DNA from: Rachicladosporium sp. CCFEE 5018
Taxonomy: Eukaryota; Ascomycota; Dothideomycetes; Cladosporiales; Cladosporiaceae
Length of the DNA: 64,000 nucleotides
Assembly: GCA_002077045.2 (NCBI GenBank)
Contig: KZ111157.1
Coordinates: 186,001 to 250,000, forward strand
Reading direction: 5' to 3'
This document shows positions 42,233 through 52,982 of the stretch, one piece after another (within the stretch, counting starts at the first letter, position 1; each line of letters begins with the position of its first letter). The notes beneath the pieces were generated by a model. That model was not told the DNA's origin. It ran no database searches and saw only the letters and a program-made list of their open reading frames with translations. A program made the position numbers and the translations under genes.

Positions 42233-42913
42233 ATGGCTTCGAAGAACGAGGATACGCTAGAGTGTCCTGCATTCTTAACGGAATCTACGCAGGTGGGGTC
42301 CGAGATCGCAACACTGTCACACATGACGAAGCTAATGTAAACGGGAGTGCGGAATTCGATGATGCTGGAGAAGGGGGCGGATACCGTGAGCACTTGAGCG
42401 AATCTCGCGTCTACCATGCTCGCTACTGCGAAGTAAATCTACCACGCCGGGGCCTGCTCAGCGACGTGAAAGGCAAAGGCTGACGTGAATCAGTTGCTCT
42501 CGTTTCACGACGCCGGCCGCTATGTCGAATGCGCGCGTGTCTGCAAAGGACTTCTCTCCGGGCCCGAGACACCCCTCTGCACCCGAGTTCGGACGCTACA
42601 AATGCTGTCTACGCTCATGATACCGGGTGTCGCCCAAGACTACCTGCAGCAAGCGAACGGTCTTTTGGATTGCCTAGAGCAAACCGACTTTCGCACGAAG
42701 TTGCTATGCGATGACAACGTGCAGACGATGCTGGACGTGGAGCTCGTGAACAATGGCGGAAAGATGGAAGATGGAGACGTGTCGGGCCCGTGGCGTCGAG
42801 CTTGGTTCCGTCGTCACGGAACATTACTGAAGTTCGATCATGAAGCCGAGGAGCTCTCGAAGCGCGATGTTAGCGCGGACACAAAGGACGACTTCCAGGC
42901 ACGTCGGGCGTAA
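42233..42913 (+). CDS. Unrecognised small protein, splice model uncertain
   Basis: The supported part is the open frame 42494-42913 (LLSFHDAGRYVECARVCKGL, LCTRVRTLQMLSTLMIPG, LQQANGLLDCLEQTDFRTKL), helical and TPR-like in look. It follows an aatcag acceptor with a gctgac branch-like site. A candidate first exon is 42233-42292 (MASKNEDTLECPAFLTESTQ) with a gtgggg donor, giving 159 residues in frame, but the 201-nt intron is longer than the neighbours' and the donor is weak. Function unknown. Confidence 0.45.
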
Positions 42914-43278
42914 TCCGATCAGCCACGAAAGTCACGATGATGGATGGGCATCGCATTCGAACAGGTAGCACGCGACGAACATGGCATCAGCGTGACACCG
43001 AAATGGGGCTTCAAGGAATGGACGCCGAGCCTGGAACATGTGTGCCACAATCCGCTCGCCCTGGCAGCCAACTAAAGTACACCGGCTTCAGCGCGCTTCT
43101 AAAGCTATAGCTCGCGCATGACGCACTCCCATCCACTTCAGAAACCAGCCGTTTCCGTGTAGCCAGTAAGACCTCAGTAAGTCCACAGTCTTTCCGGCAC
43201 GTCTGCTCACTCTCAATATACTCCGTTCTCCCATTCATCCCAGCTCAAGCACTCGCCAACAGTCCCTCCAAGCACCTC
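42914..43278. other. Intergenic between convergent genes
   Basis: 365 bp holding 3' ends only. Nothing recognised. Confidence 0.45.
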
Positions 43279-46241
43279 TCACTTTCCCCTCCCGTACGGA
43301 TCGAACCTCCCCCTCGCGCCTCCACCCCTCCCACCACCTCTATAATTACTCCCCGGCATATTCGCGTTCTTCGGCCCCGTCGGCGCACCCACCGGTGCCT
43401 GCCCAGGTCCCGGCGCCGGACTCCCACCGCCACCTCTCCCTACATTACCACCGCCTCGGCCTCCCCTCGCACCACCGCGTGGCCCAGAAGGTCCCAAAGG
43501 CGCGTTTCCAGGCGGCGCTGGCTCGCCATCGTACATGCCGTCCCAGCTGCTGCCGTTACCTGCCGTAGGGTTGAAGGCAGGCGTGCCTTGCATGCGAGCC
43601 ATGGTTTGGCGTTCGTACTTCTGCTGCTCGAACATCATCTGCTGATTCGCATCGAAGCTGCCCTGACGCATGCCATTGCTCGGCGACTGCGAGCCTTGCG
43701 CCGGTCCTGGAAAGCCGCCCTGCTGTTGCTGTTGCCCCTGCTGCCCCTGCATAGCCATCATCTGCTGCATCATCTGCGGGTTCATCTGTTGCCCTCCCGC
43801 CCCCCCACCACCGCCCTGCATCTGCCGCATCATCTGCTGCATCATAGCCGGATTCCCCTGCATACCGCCCATACCACCTTGCTGATGCTGCTGCCCAGCC
43901 GCCATCTGCTGCTGCATCATCTGGAAGTACTGCTGCATGCGCTGCCAGTATTGCGCCATCATAGCAGGGCTCATGCCGTTCTGTCCGGCAGGTGCTTCTT
44001 GCTGCATCTGCTGGTCCCGTCCGCCGCCGTGGCTGCCGAAGCCGCCGCCGTGGCCTCGTCCACCGCGGTCATTGAAACGGCCGCCTCGCCCGCCGCGTCC
44101 ACCACCGCCGCCGTCTTCCATGCCGCCGCGGGGCTCGGCACGCTTGACTTCTATGGGCTTGCCGTGGATTGCTAGGGGTTGGGCTAGGGCCTGCTCGACT
44201 GCGGCGTCGTCGTCGAAGGTTACGAAGCCGAAGCCACGGGGGCGGCCGGTGTCTTTGTCCATCATGAGGGTGCAGTCTAGGACGTTTCCGAACTGGGCGA
44301 AGAAGGCGCGGAAGTCGTGCTCGGTTGCTTCTTGAGAGACGCCCCCGACAAAGATCTTGGAGGTCTTTTCTTGTTCGTCGCGGGGGATGGCGCGTTTGGG
44401 GTCGATCTGTGGATGTTATTAGGATGGATTGTCTGGGTAGAAGACGAGAGTCTAAACTCACAAGCTTGCCATCGAGGAGATGCTCCTTGACCATCACCAC
44501 GTTGACGACTTTTGGGTCTTTGAAGGTTAGGAAGCCAAAACCTCGCGACCGGCCGGAGACACCATCGCGCATCACTGTGCATTCAAGGACTTCGCCGAAC
44601 TGGGAGAAGTAGTCCTTCATGCCCTCTGTTATATGTGTCAGTGTCTTGGACTGGAACGCGATGTATACAAGTTCAAGACTCACGATCTGTGGTTTCCCAA
44701 TTGAGTCCACCGATGAACATCTTGCTGCGACATAGTTAGCTTTGCAACCGAAGTATGACACTACATATCAATTGTTGGAGAGTGTGTTGAGGTGTGTGTA
44801 AGCGGGCAAGCGAGTGTGTGTATGTAGCATGCGAATGTCCAGTGGGGTGGCAAGTCCTGTTCGCCAGTCCTGAATCATGGGAGTCCATCATGACCGCCAG
44901 ATCAAGGTGGCAGCATCTGCTAGCCCTCGCAGTGCAACTCAAGTCCACGTGTGATCTCTGGCGATACAAGCTGCAACTCTATGTGTGGCGTCGAAGACCC
45001 CTGTGTGTGCGATGCATGTTTGTGGTCCTGCTGCACGTCCACGTGACCCAAGCTTCGTGTATGGTGGAGGTCCGCACGCGGGGCGGCCCAAACACGCCAA
45101 CATCTTTGCGACCAGCGATCAGCATGGAGAGACAGAATGCGGATAGTGGTGTGCGTATTGCTTCGATGTACGGAGCTGCCTGCTATCTCTGGCGGACTTC
45201 CCATGGTCTACCTCGCAGGCCACAGTACTTTGCACAGGTACATCCGCTATCTCTTCTCTGCTTGTTGGCTATGCTGTATGCTGTCATGAAGGCTCGCCTC
45301 TAAGGTGCGCGATATAAGTAAGGTACTTGACTGTCCAGTTGACCGGATGTCTTCAGTCCCATCATGCTGCAGAGTACTTGACCCAGTTTGCCCACACTGC
45401 CAGTCCACCTTTCATTCGCCCGTCCACTGTCACTTCCGATGCCACCCATAGCAATCACCAACGTCTCTTCGTCATTTGCGGCTACGACTGCCTCAGATCT
45501 GGATTGAGTGTCGAAGCTTCCCACTACGTCCTGCCAACATGCACAGCCCAGGAGATCCCTTGATCTGTCCATGTGGTTCTCTGCAGAGCTGCACCACCTC
45601 AGCCGAGTACCAAACCTCTGGTTAGGTCCATGCGTCCCCGACGTCGGCGCTGCCGCCAGTCTCGCGTAGACCTTGTACTCGCGGTGCGCTCACGAACGCG
45701 CGAATGCAAACGCGAGAGTCATCGCCTAGTCGACCTGCTTGAGTCGTTGCGCTCATGGTCGAGTCGCAGATATCCAGATTCCCAGAACAGTCCAGAGTAG
45801 GAGCATGCACACACACGCTCACTCACCCACTCGCAAGCATATACATCAGTACACGTATCACGGACAACAGACTTACCCATCATCCTTCAACCTAACTTGC
45901 TGTCTACTCTCTGATGGCGCCTCATAGCTATTGCCATAACTCCCGTTATACTCCTGTCTCACCACGCCGTCCATGTCTTCCGCGGATGGATCGAAGGGCT
46001 TGACATCATCGTCGAAGTCCTCGTGTTTCGGCTGTTGCATTGAGACATCTGGTGCAGGTGCCTCTGTTAATGGTACCGTTGCTTCGGCCTCGGTCTTTAC
46101 GGGTAGGGGCACCGGTGCCGGTTGAGCGGCCTCCGGCTCTGCATCTTCGCCGTCGTAACTGGGAGGTGTCAGTATACGATCGCCACTAGAGTGACACGTG
46201 CCCTACAGGTCGGCGAAGAGATCCTCGTCTGCGTCAGCCAT
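43279..46241 (-). CDS. HRP1: Hrp1/Nab4-like hnRNP with two RRMs and a long intron
   Basis: Nuclear mRNA cleavage/polyadenylation factor IB-type hnRNP. Five exons: 46241-46207, 46158-45877, 44724-44684, 44625-44462 and 44406-43279, 549 residues in frame. The N-terminus MADADEDLFADLYDGEDAEP is acidic. RRM1 starts KMFIGGLNWETTDQGMKDYF and has RGFGFLTF (RNP1); RRM2 has KIFVGGVSQEATEHDFRAFF and RGFGFVTF. Then IHGKPIEVKRAEPRGG and an RGG/Gln/Met-rich tail with PMMQQ-like runs, ending RGRFDPYGRGK. Introns are 48, 1152, 58 and 55 nt. The 1152-nt one (45876-44725) has a gtaagt donor and a tcgcag acceptor and separates the acidic leader from RRM1. Confidence 0.92.
44725..45876 (-). other. 1152-nt intron of the HRP1-like gene
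   Basis: More than ten times longer than the other introns in the window. It carries CA-rich (minus-strand) runs near both ends, at about 44775-44825 and 45805-45860. Several short open frames lie inside, none recognised. Alternative exons or autoregulatory elements are possible but not shown by the sequence. Confidence 0.8.
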
Positions 46242-46753
46242 GCTGGCGGTGATATGAGTAGGCACCGAACGTCAGGCTGGTTAGCACGCGGGTGTGCACG
46301 CGCTTAGTCGCAGCTTGGAATTCTTTCGATGGCGCAAGTGATGGGGATAAGTGCGTGTTTTGAGTGGAAGGAGAGTATTGTTGGTGAAGATGCGGGTGGT
46401 GAAAGCAGGCAGCTGAGCAGCAAACGTGAAGGAGTGACCTCGGACGGGATGACCCGTGATGCCTGAGAGCCTCAGGCCACTAACCTATATGCACATGCCA
46501 ATGACGACGGTTATGAGCGGGCGAATGCATGAAAGCCATTGTCGAGGTCGAGATGCACATACGCCCGAGCTGGACATACTCGGCGATCCAATCTGCGCGA
46601 TGAACTTCAGAAAGCCGACGCAGCCCTCTCCGCAGGTAAGCCTCCCATGTAAAGTCTATTGCGAACGGTAGTCAGACTAACGAAAGTGGCAGGAGATGGT
46701 CCAGGTCGGTTCGTACCCATTCCGCATAACAAGCAAGAAGCCGAGTAGCTAAC
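46242..46753. promoter_or_regulatory. Divergent upstream region
   Basis: 512 bp between HRP1 (-) and the gene at 46754 (+). No gene recognised. Confidence 0.4.
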
Positions 46754-47370
46754 ATGGACCATTGGGAATTCATAGACCGGTCAGCGTGTGTGAGATAATC
46801 CAAGTGGAAGGAGGTACCTACTAACGCGACAATACAGAACAGCCTCCCCGTTCTGGCGCACAGCTTCGGCCAACAGTCAACGACAACAGCAGCAGACTCC
46901 GGAGAAGGAGAGGAAGGTGATAGGTGCCAGCTATAGCCATGCGGATAACCTAAGCTTGACCAATCTGTACGCGTCTTCCACGAGGACGCAGTACGTAGCT
47001 AACAGTCGCAGCAACCTTGGGATCGATCAGCGACCCCGAACACCACCTGCCTCACAGCGCAACCGGAGCACACCACCCCCACGATCCACGATATCCCCTC
47101 CACCACGGCGCACATACACGAGCTTTGTCTCGGAAACGAATGATGCGTGGCAACCACACGAGACGCCGGTAGACGATGATGTTGACTTTGGTCAGGACGA
47201 GGACGAGTTTGGGCTCCCCAGTATCGTGTCCATGCGAAGGCAGGGCAAGCGGATAGCGGGCAAGAAGACGAATGATCCTGGCGGCACAGGTGGTGGCAAC
47301 ACGCGCAATGGCGCAACGCATGCAGGCACTTGGGCACTGGATAATGGCGACGTCGCAGAGGAGCGTGCAA
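46754..47370 (+). CDS. Unrecognised protein, 5' part, cut by assembly gap
   Basis: Exon 1 is 46754-46779 (MDHWEFIDR), intron 46780-46837 (58 nt, ctaac branch, aatacag acceptor), exon 2 46838 to the gap. The visible 186 residues are polar: a Gln run, SLTNLYASSTRTQYVANSRS, a Pro/Arg/Ser stretch (RTPPASQRNRSTPPPRSTIS), then an acidic DDDVDFGQDEDEFGLPSIVS and a basic MRRQGKRIAGKK. No catalytic domain is reached before the N run. The 3' part is not on the other side of the gap, where SHMT copy B starts on the opposite strand. Confidence 0.6.
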
Positions 47371-47470
47371 NNNNNNNNNNNNNNNNNNNNNNNNNNNNNN
47401 NNNNNNNNNNNNNNNNNNNNNNNNNNNNNNNNNNNNNNNNNNNNNNNNNNNNNNNNNNNNNNNNNNNNNN
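47371..47470. other. Assembly gap, 100 N
   Basis: A run of exactly 100 N. The flanks do not overlap: the left contig ends within one gene and the right contig starts within an intron of SHMT copy B, so the true distance is unknown. Confidence 1.
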
Positions 47471-48032
47471 ACCTGCTCACGCTGTCCCAGTGTCCGACAA
47501 CCTCACGCTGAACATTGACACCCCATTCTGTGTCCTTTACACCGAAGGTCTGTAGTGCTCGTGCTTGGCATAATCTCTCCGCTTCGTCAATGTGCTCGTT
47601 ACCGCCGTAGTATCTTGCGCCGGGGTAGCCTTCCGAGTACTTGTCTTCAACATAGATCAGTGCCTGGACGTCAAGTATCCCATGTGTCTGTGCCTCGTAC
47701 TCTGCATCACACTCCCTAGTGCATCCAACACAGCCTGGCTCGTAAAGTTTTCGGAGGGTATGAGGTTTATGAAGTGCTTCTGTCTTCGTTTCTCCTGCGT
47801 CTTGTCAGATCGAACCGCCGCCATATGAGCTCCCTCAAATCCGCACCTTTCGTATTATGTCGTACACGGTTGGGTCTGCCTCTTTCAAATCCGCAGACAG
47901 TAAATGATGCTGAGCTTCGACCGACATGCCTCTCTTCCCACTTTCTCGTGTAGCATAGGAAACAACCGGAAGGCGACATGCTCGACATGACAACAGGCGC
48001 GACGCCCTCGCCGTGGGCTGGAGGAGAGACAT
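47471..48032 (-). CDS. SHM1: Serine hydroxymethyltransferase copy B, 5' part only
   Basis: Same structure as copy A shifted by 15,833: exons 48032-47847, 47794-47701 and 47644-47507, then the third intron runs into the gap. The presequence-like MSLLQPTARASRLLSCRACR and the NLIPSENFTSQAV and KYSEGYPGARYYGGNEHIDE motifs are kept. About 140 residues are present; the catalytic lysine region is missing because the contig starts here. Whether a full gene exists cannot be judged. Confidence 0.85.
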
Positions 48033-48288
48033 GTTGAAAAATGTACTACCTTAGTTCGTAGGTGTGCATAGAAAATCGTCGGCATAGGACTGTCTACTCA
48101 TATGTGATGTGGCGCTGTGCCGGCTATCTTAGCCCGTTCTGAATCTGATAGCCCCAATCGGGCATTGGGTCCCCAGACACGAGATGGGCGCGCTGTAGAG
48201 TGGAGCGCGTCTCGTCGCGTCTCCCAAATGTTGCACCTTGCAAGAGAAGCCCAATGTGAGCAAAGTGTGCGTACAACAGAACCTCACC

Positions 48289-50604
48289 ATGGAGCCTCCT
48301 CCCGCCAACATCTTCTCCTCCTCCCCCGCCTTCGGCACGCCTGCCCACCCCATACTTCCCGCCAACACCTCCCGCATCGCACCCCCCGCCTTCAAACCCG
48401 CAGCCCCCTCCCACACCACTGCGCCAATCCTCCCTGTACTCCTGACCCAACAAAATCTCCGCCCCACCGCCGTGCGGACTCTTAAGAAGCACAACCTTTC
48501 ACTCACAGGACCTGCCCTGCAAAGCCTTGCACTCTTCGTAGGCCGAAACTGTGGCTCCGGATGGCGGGAAGAGGGCTCTGCGGAACAGGCGATCGAAGAG
48601 GTAGCTAAGCTATGGAAGAACGAGAATGGCGGCTTTCTGCTCGAGGATGGGGAGAAGCTGAAGGGAATATTGAAGGTGCTAGAGAGCTGTATGTCAGGAG
48701 GGAGGGTCGGGGTAGTGAAGACTGGGCAGGGGATGAGGCGGGAGAGCAGTTTCGCGTTTGGCAATGATAGTGCCGTGGATCTTGGGGGGCGGCCTGCACT
48801 GGAGAGTCAGAAGAGCTTTGGCATCAGCGGGCTGAGTGTTGAGGATGAGGAGGGCGAGGGCGAGGATGGTGCTGAGGATCCGAGGGCGTGGGTAAAGACG
48901 ATCTCTGCCTTTGAGATGCCGAGACTGAGCTATGAGGTTGAGGGGAAGCAATTCGTGGCTGCGAAGAGCAAGGCTTCGATGTTTCCGTCACCTGCAGAAA
49001 AGATCGCAGTGTTTCGAGACCGCTACAATGTTATCCATCAGCGACTGCTGCGGAGCGAAGCCTTCCAGATCCCGAGCTTCTCAGTCCGCGCACCTACGCT
49101 CTCGCGATCAGACACGACAACAGCACAGCAATTCTACAAACTCACGCCCATCGCTAATCTGCTTGGTCGAGGCGGAACACAGCACCTCCTACTGGGCATG
49201 CTAGGCGTTGCTCCTACGGGCGGTCTCGCGTTCCACGACCTGAGCGGCAGCATAAGTCTGGACCTGCAACACGCACAGCCGATGCAAGGCCAAGACAGCG
49301 CGTACTTCTGCCCTGGCATGATCGTGCTGATAGAAGGGCAGTACGAAGAGGATTGGGCTGGGGCGGGATCTTCCGGTCTGGGCAACACAGGAGGTGTGGG
49401 CGGCACGATCGGAGGGAGGTTCCTGGGATTCAGCATCGGTGGACCACCAGTGGAGAGGCGGAACGTGAGTCTTGGTGTAGCTCTGAAAGCTGGGGATCCT
49501 GGAGGTGGATTCGGCTGGACTGATTTCCTGGGTCTGGGATCTGATCGTGCGGTTGGTGAGAGGATGAGGAGATTGGAGAAGAGGCTGCTGGATCCTGCGA
49601 GTCCCTCTTGTGTGAGTGAAAGTCGGAGGAAGGTGGTCGTGCTTGGGGAGGTCACACTCGATCATCCGGCTTCGCTTGCTGCGCTGCGAAAAGTGCTGCA
49701 GTCCTATGACTCTGCTGATGCCGAGCCGCCGACGTCCTTCGTGCTGACTGGCAATTTCTCCTCCCGCGCTGCGATGGCGAATGCTGGTACAGGCTCTGTG
49801 GAGTACAAAGAGCTATTCGACAGCCTCGCAGCAATCCTATCAGACTTCCCTCGCCTGCTGCGATCGAGTACATGGACCTTCGTACCCGGTGACAACGACC
49901 CTTGGGCATCGTCTTTTAGTGCTGGAGCCTCCGCGTTGATACCTCGAGATGGTATACCAGACTTCTTCACAAACCGGATACGGCGTGCTTTTGCGGCCGC
50001 AAAAGCTGAGGTCAGTCTGGGGAGTAAGATGGAGAGTGTGGACGGCGAGGCGGTGTGGACGAGTGATCCAGCGCGCGTGAGTCTTTTCGGGCCGGCGCAT
50101 GAGGTTGTTGTGTTCAGAGATGATCTTGCGTCAAGATTTCGTCGGACGGCGATACGGGTTGGTGAAGCGACGAAGACGCGGACGAATACGCCCGTGGAGA
50201 TTGAGGTGGATATGCCCGACGCTACGAACACAATTGAAGGTGCCGACAGCCAAGATGCCGCTATGTCCGACACCCAGCCTCCCGCCTCTACGGAGACCCC
50301 TTCACTCATCGCAGCAAAGACGCTCATCCTGTCCCTCCTTCCTCAGTCTACGCTCTCGCCGTTCCCGATGGCTATACGGCCGACGCACTGGTCTTACACT
50401 TCAGCGCTGTCGCTGTACCCTTTGCCACACACGTTGGTGCTGGTGGACGCGGAGAGCGAGCCTTTTGCGCTGACCTTCGAGGGGTGTCATGTGTTGAATC
50501 CAGGACGGTTGGTGACGGGTAGCGGGAAGAGAAAAGTGGTAAAGTGGGGAGAGTATGATTGTTGGACGAGGCGAGGTGTCATACGGGAGGACTTTGTAGG
50601 GTAG
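48289..50604 (+). CDS. DPB2: DNA polymerase epsilon subunit B, full-length copy B
   Basis: 771 residues, intronless, ATG 48289. Domains as in copy A: N-terminal helical domain, linker with an acidic SVEDEEGEGEDGAEDPRAW, FRDRYNVIHQRLLRSEAFQI, OB fold, inactive phosphoesterase domain (VVVLGEVTLD, FVLTGNFSS). The end, after GSGKRKVVK, reads WGEYDCWTRRGVIREDFVG, which copy A lost. This terminal segment belongs to the conserved end of Dpb2, so copy B is the better candidate for the functional gene. An essential replication subunit in two copies is unusual in ascomycetes. Confidence 0.95.
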   Translation: MEPPPANIFSSSPAFGTPAHPILPANTSRIAPPAFKPAAPSHTTAPILPVLLTQQNLRPTAVRTLKKHNLSLTGPALQSLALFVGRNCGSGWREEGSAEQAIEEVAKLWKNENGGFLLEDGEKLKGILKVLESCMSGGRVGVVKTGQGMRRESSFAFGNDSAVDLGGRPALESQKSFGISGLSVEDEEGEGEDGAEDPRAWVKTISAFEMPRLSYEVEGKQFVAAKSKASMFPSPAEKIAVFRDRYNVIHQRLLRSEAFQIPSFSVRAPTLSRSDTTTAQQFYKLTPIANLLGRGGTQHLLLGMLGVAPTGGLAFHDLSGSISLDLQHAQPMQGQDSAYFCPGMIVLIEGQYEEDWAGAGSSGLGNTGGVGGTIGGRFLGFSIGGPPVERRNVSLGVALKAGDPGGGFGWTDFLGLGSDRAVGERMRRLEKRLLDPASPSCVSESRRKVVVLGEVTLDHPASLAALRKVLQSYDSADAEPPTSFVLTGNFSSRAAMANAGTGSVEYKELFDSLAAILSDFPRLLRSSTWTFVPGDNDPWASSFSAGASALIPRDGIPDFFTNRIRRAFAAAKAEVSLGSKMESVDGEAVWTSDPARVSLFGPAHEVVVFRDDLASRFRRTAIRVGEATKTRTNTPVEIEVDMPDATNTIEGADSQDAAMSDTQPPASTETPSLIAAKTLILSLLPQSTLSPFPMAIRPTHWSYTSALSLYPLPHTLVLVDAESEPFALTFEGCHVLNPGRLVTGSGKRKVVKWGEYDCWTRRGVIREDFVG

Positions 50605-50711
50605 ATGCAGGAAAGTTCTGCCAATCTCCTACGCATTTCGATTGCAACTTACTGCTTAGAGTCCGCATCATGCTGTATCTCTCGCAGTACCTCCAACTCC
50701 GTCAAAAGCGC

Positions 50712-51101
50712 CTATCTGTGCTCAGTATACCTCTTGACCCCAGCACTCTGCCGTTCACGCCGGTCAGCCAGCTGACGCTCGAGCCGTGAACGCCTGTTAG
50801 CCAACTGATCCTCGAAGCCCTGAATCTTCAATTCGTGGTCTTCGTTGTCGACCAAATGCGCAGCGTCCAGGTCCCCGAGTTGATCCAGAACCATGTCGGC
50901 GACTAGAGACAGGACTGTCCGTGACGGTTGACTGCTGGCCGTCGACAGGCGGACAACCGCTGCCTTCAGACTAGCATTCTCGGCGTCCTTGGCAGCAATC
51001 TCTGTCCTCATCGCAGCGATCTCTATAGCATTTTCAGCTATGATTCGTTCGAGCTCCTTCTCCCTCTCTGTCGAAGTCGTCGCTGCATCGCGGAATGCCA
51101 T
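50712..51101 (-). CDS. Coiled-coil protein (tail family member 3)
   Basis: 129 residues, intronless, start ATG 51101. TEREKELERIIAENAIEIAA and AAKDAENASLKAAVVRLST match SEREKELEKKVAAQAAELAA and AAKDAELDAMRAELARR of the giant gene at 55707-61625. VLSLVADMVLDQLGDLDAAH matches its PQAIASLVQQLSDMDGAQ, and the end has charged repeats (DQLANRRSRLERQLADRRER). So it looks like a free-standing version of the giant protein's tail. It occupies the position of the coiled-coil pseudogene 34837-35640 in copy A, but is closer to the giant tail than to that gene. Function unknown. Confidence 0.7.
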   Translation of the reverse strand: MAFRDAATTSTEREKELERIIAENAIEIAAMRTEIAAKDAENASLKAAVVRLSTASSQPSRTVLSLVADMVLDQLGDLDAAHLVDNEDHELKIQGFEDQLANRRSRLERQLADRRERQSAGVKRYTEHR

Positions 51102-51746
51102 GATGGGTGCACGATCTTGCCTTAGTGTCTTGCACGTGGTATTGGCTGCGACAATGTGTCAGTCATCTCTGTGCCTGTAGAAGGCCGTCACGATCACGTG
51201 GCTTACTATCGACGGCTCCAGTAGAGAGTACTTGAGGTGCAGACTGAGATGCTACCCGATGTAGACGTAGTCTGCTGCGCAGTCGTGTTACAGCCGGGAG
51301 TAAGGCGATGTTGTAGTCATCTGATCGGAGCGTATTTCGTGCGTCCAAGATCAACGTAGATATTCATCTCAGAAGCTGGACACAGACTTGGCGGGAAGGT
51401 ACGATCGACATACGGCAGTGTGCCGAGCTCTTTCCCACGCAGTGCCGACGTGCAATAGAAGCAGTAGTAGCAAGATTTTGAGTCAGTCGCTCTCGGTATG
51501 CTACACTTGTGCTGCATCACCAATTTGACCCTCCATCCCAGAAGCCTGCTTCGCTATAATACTACTTTAGTCGTGCTCTCGAGATATCCAGAGTCTGCCG
51601 CTATTGCCCAACGCCGCTGACTGCCCCTTCATCTTAGTGACAGCGTCGAAGACCGCACTAATCGCTTCCTTTGGCAAGGCCAGATGCTTGTATCATCCGC
51701 CCATCCTGCGCCTGCTGTTCAGATCAGCCTCATTCTTCCTGTCTAC
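51102..51746. other. Intergenic
   Basis: 645 bp between two minus-strand genes. Nothing recognised. Confidence 0.45.
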
Positions 51747-52982
51747 TTACCACACAACGTCATCTGCGACGAATGGCACATACCCGTCCCAGCCTCCAGT
51801 CTGCGTCGCCAGCTCAGCCTCATGCTCAGGCTCAGTCCAGTCACCTCCGCCCCGACAAGGCTCCTTCATCCACCCGTTGCACTCCCCATCGCCCAGCTCC
51901 TTTCCTTGTCGAACGGCCAGAGCGATACTTTCCAATTCCGACATGTTCAACCCCTGTAGATCGTCCTCCTTGACCCATTGCCTGATGTTTTCGGCTTGGA
52001 ACTCGATGTACTCCTTGAAGAAGCTGAAGCCTGCCACTGTCTTTCGGCGCGTGTATTCGCCACTTATCGCGAATTCAAAGCCCTCGAGAGACTCCTTCAT
52101 CGTGAAGTCCAGGTTGAGCGTCGCCAGGGGACGAAATGGCGTGCAGATCTCGACGCGCATGTGTTGAAAGCGGAAGACTTCTGGATCCAGGCTCTGCAGA
52201 TATGTTCGAGTTGAGCACGGTAGGTGGAGAATGCCAGTATCCTCGGCGCGACGATCAGTGTAAAACCCCTGGTAATTCCTGGGCCGATCGAGATCCGAGT
52301 CCGCGAAGCGAGGCGAGGGATCAAAGTTGATCCACACTTTGGCAGTGAAGGTAGTCTCGGAGAGGTAAGCGGTGATCAGATTGTGGTGGTACGATGGATG
52401 CGCGTCTTCGAATTGCGCAAAGACAGCTCCGATTCTGGAGGGACTCAGCGTGGCCAGCGGGATTGTGGTTTGCGGGAAGTAGTCGCAGTAACTCAGGTAA
52501 TTGCAGAAAGGCGGGACTTCGTCTTCCTGATCTGGGTCATTATCGCGATTTGCATCCCCGTATGGGTCGTAGGGTTCGGAGTCATTGGCGGCTAGCGTGT
52601 ACGGCGATGCAGGTCTGCAGTGTGGCGATGAAGGCGATGGATCCAGAGAATCTGGTGTAGATGCAGTAGAGTCGTGAGCTAGGGTGCTGGAGCTCATATC
52701 GCAGTTTGAAGAGAGCGCCACGCCGCTGACTTCATGCTCGATATCGTTGTTCACGAGGGTCGAGGAAGAAAATAGTAGTGAAGATTGCCTCATCGTGCCT
52801 TCCGATGAAAGCGCATCTTGCGGGTCAACGACTTCCGATGGCCCCAGTCCGCGGTCTTCGAGTGCGTTCGACATCGGTGCCATATCGTCCATCGTCACGT
52901 CCGCAGGGTGTAGTGAAGCTTCTTCTGTATCTTCGCTGATCTGGTGGAAGAAGCGCTTGCGCCCGCGGCGGCTAGGAGGCAT
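51747..52982 (-). CDS. Unrecognised nuclear-type protein, copy B
   Basis: 411 residues, paralogue of 36207-37433. The first 34 residues (starting MPPSRRGRKRFFHQISEDTE) are nearly the same, the Ser/Asp-rich part is very different, and the C-terminal half keeps PPFCNYLSYCDYFPQTT, FTAKVWINFDPS, GFYTDRRAEDTG, ICTPFRPLATLNLDF and GGWDGYVPFVADDVVW. As in copy A the stop lies in TGGTAAG, here with a perfect gtaagt donor, so a short further exon cannot be excluded. The pair is much more diverged than the DPB2 copies next to it. Confidence 0.65.
   Translation of the reverse strand: MPPSRRGRKRFFHQISEDTEEASLHPADVTMDDMAPMSNALEDRGLGPSEVVDPQDALSSEGTMRQSSLLFSSSTLVNNDIEHEVSGVALSSNCDMSSSTLAHDSTASTPDSLDPSPSSPHCRPASPYTLAANDSEPYDPYGDANRDNDPDQEDEVPPFCNYLSYCDYFPQTTIPLATLSPSRIGAVFAQFEDAHPSYHHNLITAYLSETTFTAKVWINFDPSPRFADSDLDRPRNYQGFYTDRRAEDTGILHLPCSTRTYLQSLDPEVFRFQHMRVEICTPFRPLATLNLDFTMKESLEGFEFAISGEYTRRKTVAGFSFFKEYIEFQAENIRQWVKEDDLQGLNMSELESIALAVRQGKELGDGECNGWMKEPCRGGGDWTEPEHEAELATQTGGWDGYVPFVADDVVW

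Larger units (their letters stand above)
47471..50604. repeat. Segmental duplication copy B, SHMT 5' end plus DPB2
   Basis: Partner of 31638-34771 at constant offset 15,833. The collinear relation continues with lower similarity to about 54200 (unrecognised gene pair 36207-37433/51747-52982, the 177-nt block, and a degenerate gene). Confidence 0.95.

Noticed and set aside
43588..44175. 195-residue plus-strand frame opposite the HRP1 tail
   Set aside because: It consists of Leu/His/Ala runs that are the complement of the Gln/Met/Gly-rich HRP1 exon.
31638..50604. Repeat-induced point mutation as the cause of the stop codons
   Set aside because: The stops fit C-to-T/G-to-A changes, but the two copies also differ by transversions and most of the block is nearly identical, unlike heavily RIPed DNA. 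A directional mutation count could still change this view.
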